Shown one piece after another: positions 5,433 to 5,435 of a stretch of DNA of 5,435 nucleotides. The stretch is from NCBI GenBank assembly GCA_051650305.1, contig JBOFIT010000113.1, positions 1-5,435 of the forward strand, written 5' to 3'. This DNA is from JBOFDK01 sp051650305 (GTDB lineage Bacteria; Bacillota; Clostridia; Lachnospirales; Cellulosilyticaceae). The notes beneath the pieces were generated by a model that worked only from the letters and a program-made list of their open reading frames with translations, had not been told where the DNA came from and searched no databases. A program made the position numbers and the translations under genes. Numbering within the stretch: position 1 is the stretch's first letter; every line of letters starts with the position of its first letter.

Positions 5433-5435
5433 CTT

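Overview
The window is AT-rich, low-GC Gram-positive DNA. Its features are strong AGGAGG-type Shine-Dalgarno sites, a lipoprotein signal peptide, U-tailed terminators and closely packed genes. An anaerobic Firmicute of class Clostridia, possibly Lachnospirales, fits best, but that assignment is inferred from general character and not from a marker gene. Every supported gene lies on the minus strand, so transcription runs from high to low coordinates.

Layout in transcription order. (1) 5337-5062 is a small membrane protein with two predicted membrane segments and a C-terminal CxxC...CxxC zinc-ribbon. It ends in a clear intrinsic terminator (5041-5001). (2) 5000-4766 is the control region. It holds two exact copies of an AT-rich 11-mer 22 bp apart, a possible 10-codon leader ORF with its own ribosome binding site, an AT-rich inverted repeat, a 17-nt perfect palindrome, and then a Crp/Fnr-like operator about 41 bases before the predicted start of an extended -10 promoter. 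(3) 4765-3713 is a BMP-family substrate-binding lipoprotein. (4) 3712-3503 is an intergenic stretch with an intrinsic terminator right after the lipoprotein gene and a second long hairpin. (5) 3502-1991, 2004-934 and 934-17 are a double-domain ABC ATPase and two BPD_transp_2 permeases. They overlap by 14 nt and 1 nt and are presumably translationally coupled.

The four large genes form one complete ABC importer. The order (binding protein, fused ATPase, permease P, permease Q) matches the guanosine/purine-nucleoside importers typified by B. subtilis NupNOPQ and S. mutans Rns. The lipoprotein captures substrate outside the cell, the permeases form a heterodimeric channel, and the ATPase drives uptake. 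A partial terminator after the binding-protein gene would yield more binding protein than membrane complex, a common arrangement for importers.

The system is not new as a type. Two points suggest a divergent branch whose substrate should not be assumed to be a nucleoside. The binding protein lacks the usual DxSFN-type N-terminal motif and the first Asp of the GVDxDQ motif, and the first permease lacks the FNIGxEGQ motif that its partner keeps in recognisable form. The predicted activator-dependent promoter is the most specific regulatory observation.
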